Shown one piece after another: positions 1 to 4,922 of a stretch of DNA of 38,246 bases. Position 1 is the stretch's first letter, and the number at the start of each line of letters is the position of its first letter. This stretch comes from a virus, in the IMG/VR virus record IMGVR_UViG_3300007735_000697, positions 1 to 38,246 of that record; one strand, given 5' to 3'. The position numbers and the translations under genes were made by a program. The notes below the pieces were generated by a model. The model was not told the origin of the DNA and ran no database searches. It worked only from the letters and a program-made list of their open reading frames with translations.

Positions 1-71
1 TCCCCGGTCATTCCATGTCGTCGGGTTGACTCATAATCCGACAACAATCGATCACAACAAACACACTTCAT
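1..71 (-). CDS. Truncated CxxC small protein (5' part only)
   Basis: The ATG is at 69-71 (minus strand) and the reading frame runs off the contig start. The visible N-terminus begins MKCVCCDRLLSDYESTRRHG, matching the start of the complete 69-residue gene at 35477-35686. The full-length version has CxxC pairs suggesting a small zinc-binding protein. It is partial only because the contig begins here, not because the gene is broken. Confidence 0.85.
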   Translation of the reverse strand, partial: MKCVCCDRLLSDYESTRRHGMTG

Positions 72-140
72 TTTAAGCCCTTCTGGGTGTTGGTGCAGGG
101 TACCCCTCACCCAATGTAAAATAAACGCTCCTAGGCCCGT

Positions 141-467
141 TTAAAGGCCTCTAAACAGCCTTCCCGAAGCCCTTTGCACCTCCCCCTGTCCGGTTAGACA
201 CATTCGACCATCAGGAAACCACGTAAAAACCAGGATTTCAGCGTCATCAGGGTCGATAAATACTACCACACGGTGTCCCTCACCTTGGGCCATTAGAAGC
301 TCCTTGTAAGGGCTTTGTGGTGCCCGTAGGTGGGCCAGGATTGACTCTGAAGCCCCACAAAGGGCAGGGATGCTCCCTTGCACCAACTGTGGGCTTTGGG
401 CATTGGCAAGCGCTGCGGTAACCAGTAATATACCCATTAGCACCCGTTTAATTGTCTGTTTCATCAT
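141..467 (-). CDS. Small secreted or periplasmic phage protein, copy A
   Basis: The 108-residue product starts at the second in-frame ATG (467), which has a GAGG ribosome site 6 bases upstream. The earlier ATG at 479 lacks one. The N-terminus is a Sec signal peptide: basic residues (K3, K7, R8), a hydrophobic core around residues 9-21, and an A-N-A cleavage motif before Gln24. The mature part has two cysteines (in ALCGA and RMCLTG contexts) that could form a disulfide. The copy at 35757-36083 is about 90 percent identical, with several changes around the signal peptide. The function is unknown; export points to action in the envelope, such as superinfection exclusion, but that is inference. 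Confidence 0.8.
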   Translation of the reverse strand: MMKQTIKRVLMGILLVTAALANAQSPQLVQGSIPALCGASESILAHLRAPQSPYKELLMAQGEGHRVVVFIDPDDAEILVFTWFPDGRMCLTGQGEVQRASGRLFRGL

Positions 468-567
468 ATATTTCCTCATAATATAGGATTTCTTCGGCTA
501 ATTCGAGCATTAACAATAAATCAGCCTCGGATACTTTTGGTTGATAATCATCAATGTCGTAGTCCAT
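448..567 (-). CDS. 39-residue acidic small protein, copy A
   Basis: ATG at 565-567, TAA at 448-450. The product is strongly acidic (Asp/Glu-rich with Tyr pairs). Its 3' end overlaps the start of the secreted-protein gene by 20 bases, so the GAGG ribosome site of that gene lies inside this one. The counterpart at 36064-36183 keeps the first 26 residues identical while the overlap-constrained C-terminus differs, supporting a real coding sequence. Such acidic miniproteins are common among early phage genes and sometimes mimic DNA; no function can be assigned here. Confidence 0.75.
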   Translation of the reverse strand: MDYDIDDYQPKVSEADLLLMLELAEEILYYEEIYDETDN

Positions 568-569
568 GT

Positions 570-716
570 TTATTTGTCCTTCACTAATTCAAATAAACCC
601 AAGCATTCCCCTGTTTCAGGGTCAAAATCATTAGATTCAAGCCACAGACGGGCCATTGTACGGCTATCAGACCGATAGGCTACGATTTTAGATGAGCGGA
701 AACGTACTAGGTACAT
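570..716 (-). CDS. 48-residue conserved small protein, copy A
   Basis: ATG at 714-716, TAA at 570-572, two bases upstream of the next gene. The product begins MYLVRFRSSKIVAYRSDSR. Compared with the copy at 36186-36332 only one residue differs (Thr to Met), whereas about 14 codons differ in sequence, nearly all silently. That pattern shows purifying selection and makes this a real gene. The family is not recognised. The basic N-terminal half and acidic C-terminal half suggest a small soluble globular protein. Confidence 0.8.
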   Translation of the reverse strand: MYLVRFRSSKIVAYRSDSRTMARLWLESNDFDPETGECLGLFELVKDK

Positions 717-725
717 GGCGGCACC

Positions 726-1055
726 TTAGTGTTGGCGATAGACAAAACCGCCGTCAACCTCTCCCACCAATGCACCATCGTTTTCGAGGTAATCGCGTAC
801 AGTCTCCTCCCGCTCGTCTTCGTCCTCGCATTCCGACAGATCAACCCCGTAATCCTGGGCTATGTCGGCTACAGTGCCTTCCGCATAGTCGCAGCAAATT
901 GCAACAACGTCCAGCTCTAGCTCTTCCCCGCAGTCCTCCTCATACTGTTCGAAATAGTCCCACAGTACAGACAGGGCATCGTATGAGAATTGACTCTCGC
1001 GGCCAGCGGCGCGAAAGGCGTCAACAAAGGTAGAGAAGGTCACAGTCTGTTTCAT
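726..1055 (-). CDS. Acidic early protein (DUF7222-like), only in copy A
   Basis: The 109-residue protein is rich in Asp and Glu, with a conserved-looking core around ELDVVAICCDYAEGTVADIA. I recall this pattern from a phage and plasmid family usually listed as DUF7222; the name is from memory and unverified. The strong negative charge would suit a DNA-mimic or anti-restriction role, but that is speculation. A GGAG ribosome site lies 10 bases before the ATG at 1053-1055. In copy B the same upstream leader, including the ribosome site, precedes an unrelated 90-residue gene (36332-36604), so the gene is swapped exactly at its start codon. Confidence 0.8.
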   Translation of the reverse strand: MKQTVTFSTFVDAFRAAGRESQFSYDALSVLWDYFEQYEEDCGEELELDVVAICCDYAEGTVADIAQDYGVDLSECEDEDEREETVRDYLENDGALVGEVDGGFVYRQH

Positions 1056-1113
1056 GATGGATAAGCTCCAGAAGTTACCGCATACCCTGCGGCTTGGGTG
1101 TCAGTGAGATCAT

Positions 1114-1157
1114 ACACTGCACACCATAGGGCACTCAAGAGAGTGTCCCTACAGTGT
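1114..1157 (-). ncRNA. Conserved intercistronic RNA hairpin, copy A
   Basis: Outer arms ACACTG (1114-1119) and CAGTGT (1152-1157) pair perfectly. The inner arms 1127-1136 and 1141-1151 form 10 pairs with a single bulge and an AAGA loop. The same outer stem and a shorter perfect inner stem exist in copy B (36661-36704) although the sequence between them has changed. There is no U-run on either strand, so this is not an ordinary intrinsic terminator; an RNA processing or stability element is possible. Confidence 0.55.
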
Positions 1158-1183
1158 GAAGGGTTAAGCTTCCGCAGGAATGC

Positions 1184-1438
1184 TCAGAGAACGAAATTTG
1201 TCATTACGTTGGCATAAAAATACCCCTGAAATTTTCCCTGCGTTTCTACACGATAGACGGGCTCGTCCCGCTTGTGTAGTTGATTGCGTGCGACACGATC
1301 AAATTTTACGCGAACAATCGTGCCGGGAGCTAGGTCGTCGTCGCCGTTCTCAGTAAAAATGTGCCGGGCAATTACTGCGGTACTGTATAGGCGATACTTG
1401 CCAGGATTGCGAATAAAATCAGTATGATCGTATGCCAT
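1184..1438 (-). CDS. Hypothetical early protein, only in copy A
   Basis: 84 residues starting MAYDHTDF at ATG 1436-1438, chosen because a GGAG site lies 8 bases upstream; an in-frame TTG at 1444 falls too close to it. The central part (PGTIVRVKFDRVA ... EPVYRVET) looks like a small beta-barrel, SH3-like fold, but no family is recognised. The upstream leader (about 1439-1462) is shared with copy B, where it precedes a different 59-residue gene at 36732-36911, so this is one of the exchanged cassettes. Confidence 0.65.
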   Translation of the reverse strand: MAYDHTDFIRNPGKYRLYSTAVIARHIFTENGDDDLAPGTIVRVKFDRVARNQLHKRDEPVYRVETQGKFQGYFYANVMTNFVL

Positions 1439-1459
1439 TTTCAATTCTCCGGTGGTAAG

Positions 1460-1555
1460 TTAGCGGGTGAGAACGTCAAAGTATGAGAGGGCGAGCATGG
1501 TGAGACATAAGCCCAAGGCTACAGCAAACAGACAGTCGATGATGGTGTCGCGCAT
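1460..1555 (-). CDS. 31-residue membrane miniprotein, copy A
   Basis: ATG 1553-1555 to TAA 1460-1462. The peptide starts MRDTIIDCLFAVALGLCLTM and continues hydrophobic to a C-terminal FDVLTR, giving one transmembrane helix with two cysteines. The copy at 37359-37454 encodes exactly the same peptide although eight bases differ, including a TCA-to-AGC serine switch; all changes are silent. That is strong evidence for translation and selection of a gene that length-filtered annotation would miss. The role is unknown; an inner-membrane early effector is plausible. Confidence 0.8.
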   Translation of the reverse strand: MRDTIIDCLFAVALGLCLTMLALSYFDVLTR

Positions 1556-1564
1556 GATGGCCCC

Positions 1565-1726
1565 TTACCTGGTAACATCGGACACATAGTCCATGCACAG
1601 TGCCAGTGTATCAGTACTGAACAGGCGCTTACCAGTGTCCAGGTTGATAACGTAGTACGGGTTCCATGCGTTGACCTGGGAGCTAACGCAGACGCTGTAG
1701 ATGCCGGAAGTGTAGATTGTGGTCAT
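1565..1726 (-). CDS. First early gene of copy A, 53-residue hypothetical protein
   Basis: The start is ATG 1724-1726 (MTTIYTSGIYSV...), preceded by an AGGT-type ribosome site. A longer in-frame reading to 1804 would run through the conserved promoter-like leader, so I reject it. The product is Tyr- and Thr-rich, with no recognised domain. Its stop codon sits inside a perfect TTACCTGGTAA palindrome (1565-1575), and a related site overlaps its leader. Copy B has an unrelated 84-residue gene here (37458-37712). Confidence 0.6.
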   Translation of the reverse strand: MTTIYTSGIYSVCVSSQVNAWNPYYVINLDTGKRLFSTDTLALCMDYVSDVTR

Positions 1727-1774
1727 GGTGTTTACCTGGTAGATCATCGGTGCGGTATTGCATCCGATGTGGTA

Positions 1775-1803
1775 ACTATAACGCACCCCGCTACCAGGTG
1801 CCA
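1775..1803 (-). promoter_or_regulatory. Candidate early leftward promoter, copy A
   Basis: A TATAGT -10-like element (1775-1780, minus strand) lies about 50 bases before the first early gene. The same TATAGTTAC followed by an ACATCGGATGCAAT leader is kept in copy B, where a TAGACA -35-like element sits 18 bases upstream. Copy A has no good -35, so activation or a different -35 is needed. The case rests on conservation and position. Confidence 0.35.
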
Positions 1804-1949
1804 TAGGTGAAAACCCTAACTTCCCTTACTTTTACAAACTGTTGCATTTACCAGGTAGATGGCCTGCTGTCTAGATAGGTGTCATGGTAGCCCCCGTGAT
1901 AGGGTCCCGCCACTGTCCACACTTGCGCCATGTGAGCGCCCACTAACGT

Positions 1950-1997
1950 ACACTACCTATAGTGTGTGAATGCTTACTAACACGCTACCTATAGTGT
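1950..1997. promoter_or_regulatory. Paired ACACTA-CCTA-TAGTGT inverted repeats
   Basis: A perfect inverted repeat at 1950-1965 and an imperfect one at 1982-1997 share CTACCTATAGTGTG. On the minus strand each reads CACACTATAGGTAG, which resembles the core of a T7-type promoter. With no phage RNA polymerase gene in the window I favour operators or host -10-like elements. Confidence 0.4.
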
Positions 1998-2057
1998 GCC
2001 TTGAATGTAAGTGCTTACTAACGTTGACGGGGGGAGGGGTCATCGCTTGTGTTTTAT

Positions 2058-2086
2058 TTTTGTGGGAGCCTACCCCGCTCACAAAA
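2058..2086. other. Hairpin in the conserved non-coding block, copy A
   Basis: TTTTGTG (2058-2064) pairs with CACAAAA (2080-2086). Inside, AGC pairs with GCT around a C-rich loop with a two-base bulge. It lies in a 125-base block that differs at only a few positions from the right end of the window (hairpin there 38153-38181). No U-tract follows, so it is not a standard terminator. A packaging, origin or processing signal is possible. Confidence 0.45.
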
Positions 2087-2411
2087 GAGTAAAATTAGGT
2101 AAATACTGCACTGCAACAAATAAGGACAGATGAGTACAGTATTATGTTAAGTTGTTGTCAGGTAAGGAATAATTGGGGACAGAAGAGGAACTAAGGCGGT
2201 GGAATCCGTGCACCCTGGATGGGGGACTATAGAGGATACTTGAATGAGAAGACGCAGATGCTGAACGACATAGCCATAGGAAGGCTTAAAACAGCCTTAG
2301 AAGCCTCGGAATGTACAAAGACATACCCAGGTAGCCATGTAGCCTGTTAACGCCTTGTAGGGGCTATAAACCCTTGGAATGTAAAGACAACACAAAGATA
2401 GTAGAAAGTAC

Positions 2412-2440
2412 TTGACAAATCTGTACTTTTGTGTTACCCT
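2412..2440 (+). promoter_or_regulatory. Rightward sigma-70 promoter upstream of the repeat island
   Basis: TTGACA (2412-2417), 17-base spacer, TACCCT (2435-2440) preceded by a TGT extended -10. The -35 is perfect and the -10 is two mismatches from consensus. A transcript from here would carry about 300 bases of AT-rich, repeat-bearing leader before the terminase genes. Confidence 0.55.
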
Positions 2441-2460
2441 ATACTCTATAGTACTAAGAC

Positions 2461-2620
2461 GATACATCTATGCTCCATAGATGATACATAGATGTTAAAT
2501 ACACTTTATAAGTAATAATACTATATAAGTATATAATACATTTATGTATTATACATTATAAGTAATATACTATTATAAGTATTATACATATAAGTTAACG
2601 TATAAGTATACGTTAAAGTT
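2461..2620. repeat. AT-rich repeat island with TATAAGTA units and palindromes
   Basis: TATAAGTA occurs at 2507, 2524, 2557, 2574 and 2601, with a TATAAGTT variant at 2589. A perfect 9-bp inverted repeat TTAACGTAT/ATACGTTAA spans 2595-2616. CATCTATG/CATAGATG (2465-2483) is another perfect inverted repeat, and CATAGATG recurs at 2487-2494. The same TATAAGTA and ATACGTTAAAG motifs appear in the AT-rich island at 35371-35466. Candidates are an origin of replication or a cluster of regulator sites. Confidence 0.6.
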
Positions 2621-2676
2621 CAACTTGGTTCGTAGCCTGTCTAAGGATGATGTCTAACAATCAATGGGTTGTCTTC

Positions 2677-2717
2677 TTGTAAAAAGTACTTGACTTTTGT
2701 AAAAAGTATGGTATAAT
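2677..2717 (+). promoter_or_regulatory. Terminase/virion operon promoter flanked by a direct repeat
   Basis: TTGACT (2690-2695), 16-base spacer, TATAAT (2712-2717) with a TGG extended -10, then TATAGG. A 12-base direct repeat TTGTAAAAAGTA (2677-2688 and 2697-2708), spaced exactly 20 bases, brackets the -35 and fills the spacer, so a regulator could bind on one DNA face. Expected transcript start is about 2724. Confidence 0.75.
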
Positions 2718-2767
2718 TATAGGTATGTGTGGGAAATTATCCTCCCAATCGGGGAAAAGGAAGACAA

Positions 2768-3154
2768 GTGACAAGACCTTCTGGTAACAAAATGGGTCGG
2801 CCCTCAAAGAAAGCATTGGCCGAAATGAAAGAAAACAGGTCGGTGGGAAGACCTAAGGGTACAGCAGCAATAATAAACGAATATCGGGACCGCATGTTGA
2901 TGTCCCCAAAATCCAGCAAGGTGTTGGAGAAGATATTTGATGCTGCCCTTAACGATGAGCACCCCCACCAAGCAGCAGCCTGGAAGCTGGTGGTAGACCG
3001 TGTGGTTCCTGTTTCTGCTTTTGATTCCGCAAAGCAAGGTGGATCAACACCTCAAATCAGCATCAACATCTCGGGATTGAACCAGCCTACGGCTGAAGTC
3101 GTGGAGCAGGTGGAAGATGTGTCTTACCGGGAGGTAGATGATGACAACGCTTAA
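2768..3154 (+). CDS. Putative terminase small subunit
   Basis: I call GTG 2768 as the start (128 residues): it has an AAAGGA site (2756-2761) 6 bases upstream and leaves a normal leader from the promoter at 2690-2717. The upstream in-frame GTG at 2729 would be almost leaderless. Two AT-hook-like motifs (MGRPSKK, VGRPKG) in the N-terminal part suggest DNA binding, followed by a helical region (LEKIFDAALNDEHPHQAAAWKLVVDR) typical of small terminases, and an acidic C-terminus. Its 3' end overlaps terL by 14-17 bases. The role, recognising the packaging site and loading the large subunit, is inferred from position and motifs. Confidence 0.75.
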   Translation: MTRPSGNKMGRPSKKALAEMKENRSVGRPKGTAAIINEYRDRMLMSPKSSKVLEKIFDAALNDEHPHQAAAWKLVVDRVVPVSAFDSAKQGGSTPQISINISGLNQPTAEVVEQVEDVSYREVDDDNA

Positions 3155-4400
3155 CTTCCAATTGTTGAAGTGGCAGCAGGAAGTGTTTAACGACAAACAC
3201 CGATTCAAGGTGGTGGCTGCTGGTCGTCGTTGTGGTAAGTCTCGACTGTCTGCGGTTACCCTGTTGATTGAGGGTTTGAACTGTCCGGATGGTTCCTCGG
3301 TAATGTATGTCGCCCCTACCTTGGGGCAGGCACGGACGATTATCTGGGACTTGCTGCATGAGTTGGGACGACCTGTAATTAAATCCAGCCACGTTAACAA
3401 CCTTGAGATTACGCTCATCAACGGCAGAAAGATTCTGGTACGAGGTGCAGACAACCCTGACTCGCTGCGAGGTGTGTCGTTAACGTATCTGGTGTTGGAC
3501 GAGTGTGCGTTCGTGAAGCAGGATGTGTGGGAGAAAATCCTTCGTGCTGCCTTGTCGGACAAGAAGGGCCGAGCATTATTTATTTCTACCCCTAGCGGCA
3601 GGAACTGGTTTTTCGATACGTTTAAGCTCGGACAGTCGGAAGAAGATGAAGAATGGAAAGCGTGGCACTTCACCACGCAAGACAACGAAACCATTGATCC
3701 CAAGGAAATCGAGGCTGCTAAACGTACCCTGAGTTCCTTTGCGTTCAAGCAAGAATACTTGTCGTCGTTTGACACCGCTGGTGCGGATGTATTCAAGGAA
3801 GAATGGTTCAAGACTGCTCCAGAACCGCAGTATGGTCAATATGTCGTAGCGATTGACTTGGCTGGTTTTGAGGAAGTAGGCAAGAACGCTGGAGCATCCA
3901 AGAAAAGATTAGATGAATCTGCTATTGCTATTGTCAAGATTGAGGACAACGGCAACTGGTGGGTACACAAGATTCTACATGGTCGGTGGGACATCAGAGA
4001 GACTGCTGTCAATATACTAAAGACAATCAGGGACTATGAGCCTATTTCTGTTGGTATTGAACGAGGGGCATTGAAGAATGCTGTTCTGCCCTATCTTAAC
4101 GATTTGATGAGGAAGAACAACATTTATGCACACATTCAAGACCTTACGCACGGCAATAAAAAGAAAGTTGACCGGATTGTTTGGAGTCTTCAGGGCCGCA
4201 TGGAGCACGGGCGAATTTCGTTCAATGAAGAAGAAGATTGGGAAGAATTTAGAGACCAGATTGTTATGTTTCCTACTTCTGGCGTCCATGATGATCTTGT
4301 TGATGCGTTGAGTTATGTCGATCAATTGGCTTTGACTAACTATCAGCAAGATTACGAAGAAGACGAATATATTGTTTTAGACAAAATTGCGGGGTACTAA
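3141..4400 (+). CDS. terL: Terminase large subunit
   Basis: DNA-packaging motor with an N-terminal ATPase and a C-terminal RNase H-like nuclease. Visible motifs, counted from the ATG at 3138: Walker A at about residues 28-35 (AGRRCGKS), Walker B LVLDE at about 118-122, an ATPase coupling-type STPSG motif near 150-154, and nuclease acidic residues Asp240 (VAIDLAG), Glu308 (GIERG) and Asp385-386 (HDDLVDAL). Two ATGs occur at 3138 and 3141; the GGAGG site at 3130-3134 fits the second better (6-base spacing). Length about 419 is normal for a podoviral TerL. It overlaps the small subunit gene, implying coupled translation. Confidence 0.95.
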   Translation: MTTLNFQLLKWQQEVFNDKHRFKVVAAGRRCGKSRLSAVTLLIEGLNCPDGSSVMYVAPTLGQARTIIWDLLHELGRPVIKSSHVNNLEITLINGRKILVRGADNPDSLRGVSLTYLVLDECAFVKQDVWEKILRAALSDKKGRALFISTPSGRNWFFDTFKLGQSEEDEEWKAWHFTTQDNETIDPKEIEAAKRTLSSFAFKQEYLSSFDTAGADVFKEEWFKTAPEPQYGQYVVAIDLAGFEEVGKNAGASKKRLDESAIAIVKIEDNGNWWVHKILHGRWDIRETAVNILKTIRDYEPISVGIERGALKNAVLPYLNDLMRKNNIYAHIQDLTHGNKKKVDRIVWSLQGRMEHGRISFNEEEDWEEFRDQIVMFPTSGVHDDLVDALSYVDQLALTNYQQDYEEDEYIVLDKIAGY

Positions 4401-4562
4401 ATGAAACAAGGACTGTACGCGAACATCAACGCAAAGCGTAAACGCATTGCTGCTGGTAGCGGTGAAAAGATGCGTAAGCCCGGTAGCAAAGGTGCTCCGA
4501 GTGCTAAAGACTTTAAGGATGCGGCTAAGACTGCCAAGAAAGGGAAGAAAAGTGGCTACTAA
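4401..4562 (+). CDS. 53-residue basic conserved phage protein
   Basis: ATG directly follows the terL stop. The product starts MKQGLYANINAKRKRIAAGS and is very Lys/Arg-rich, with KPGSKGAPSAKDF in the middle. Small basic proteins of this pattern recur beside terminase and portal genes in many environmental podoviruses, to my memory; no function is established. The charge suggests DNA binding or packing within the head. It overlaps the next gene by 11 bases. Confidence 0.85.
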   Translation: MKQGLYANINAKRKRIAAGSGEKMRKPGSKGAPSAKDFKDAAKTAKKGKKSGY

Positions 4563-4659
4563 AAAAATGATTCCCATGAAAGAGTTTAAGCCTTGTCCTG
4601 GTTGCCCGACCCCGGCCAAATGTAAGAAAGCCGGTAAGTGCATGATGAAAGGTAAGTAA
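4552..4659 (+). CDS. 35-residue cysteine-containing miniprotein
   Basis: GTG start at 4552, supported by an AGGGAAG-type ribosome site about 6 bases upstream; an internal ATG at 4567 would give 30 residues. The sequence has a CPGCPTPAKC cluster and a further Cys, four in all, set among lysines, suggesting a small metal-binding knuckle. It sits between two basic small proteins in an overlapping chain (stop TAA shares bases with the next ATG), so it is probably translated as part of the packaging operon. Function unknown. Confidence 0.75.
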   Translation: MATKKMIPMKEFKPCPGCPTPAKCKKAGKCMMKGK

Positions 4660-4922
4660 TGGCTACTAAAGACCCTCGCCTTGCTCGGGCTGGTGTCTCG
4701 GGCTATAACAAACCTAAGCGTACACCGGACCACCCTACCAAGAGTCATGTTGTTGTGGCAAAGGAAGGCGATAAGGTTAAGACCATTCGATTTGGTCAAC
4801 AAGGTGTAACCGGTTCTCCTGAAGGCACTAAGCGTAACCAATCATTCAAAGCTCGTCATGCAGCCAACATCGCCAAAGGAAAGATGAGCGCTGCGTATTG
4901 GGCCAATAAGGAAAAGTGGTGA
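4659..4922 (+). CDS. Conserved 87-residue phage protein (DUF6321-like)
   Basis: The ATG overlaps the preceding TAA. The basic protein contains KRTPDHPTKSHVVVAK, KTIRFGQQG and KARHAANIAKGKMSAAYWANKEKW. This pattern is a recurrent phage family that I recall as DUF6321; the name is unverified. It lies between terminase and portal, hinting at a head or packaging accessory role. The final TGA overlaps the portal ATG by one base. Confidence 0.85.
   Translation: MATKDPRLARAGVSGYNKPKRTPDHPTKSHVVVAKEGDKVKTIRFGQQGVTGSPEGTKRNQSFKARHAANIAKGKMSAAYWANKEKW

Larger units (their letters stand above)
1565..1860. promoter_or_regulatory. Four TACCWGGTA operator-like sites around the copy A leader
   Basis: Sites are at 1565-1575 (TTACCTGGTAA, perfect palindrome), 1731-1744 (TTTACCTGGTAGAT), 1792-1799 (TACCAGGT) and 1847-1860 (TTTACCAGGTAGAT). 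They surround the first gene and the candidate promoter, as expected for binding sites of a dimeric regulator. Copy B lacks them and has a different repeat array. No gene for a binding protein is recognised. Confidence 0.5.
7..2148. repeat. Left copy (haplotype A) of a diverged terminal repeat
   Basis: This segment aligns end to end with 35622-38244. Homologous blocks include the CxxC protein start, the secreted-protein gene, two small genes, a hairpin, a 31-residue membrane protein gene, the leader of the first gene, and a non-coding block (about 2020-2148). Between these blocks several genes are unrelated in the two copies. Both contig ends lie within a few bases of the end of the similarity. 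A true packaged terminal repeat would normally be kept identical by replication, so I infer two population variants of one locus, captured at the two ends of a circular assembly. Confidence 0.9.
1805..2728. other. Long non-coding control region between divergent arms
   Basis: About 920 bases without a convincing gene. Left to right it holds a TACCWGGTA site, the paired inverted repeats, a G-rich block and hairpin shared with copy B (2020-2148), a unique stretch (2149-2400) where I see only one doubtful 30-codon reading frame, an early-type promoter (2412), an AT-rich repeat island (2461-2620) and the terminase promoter (2690). The leftward early genes and the rightward virion genes diverge from here. 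Confidence 0.75.

Noticed and set aside
1-2148. Ordinary long terminal repeat as in T7
   Set aside because: The two copies differ by many substitutions and whole genes, which replication through concatemers would not maintain.
2258-2350. A 30-codon plus-strand frame (MLNDIAIGRLKTALEASECT...) in the control region
   Set aside because: No convincing ribosome site, short, no counterpart elsewhere, and located in a region rich in regulatory signals; could be chance.
3044-3839. Long minus-strand reading frames opposite terL
   Set aside because: They are antisense to a gene with clear motifs, lack ribosome sites and show low-complexity or random-like composition.
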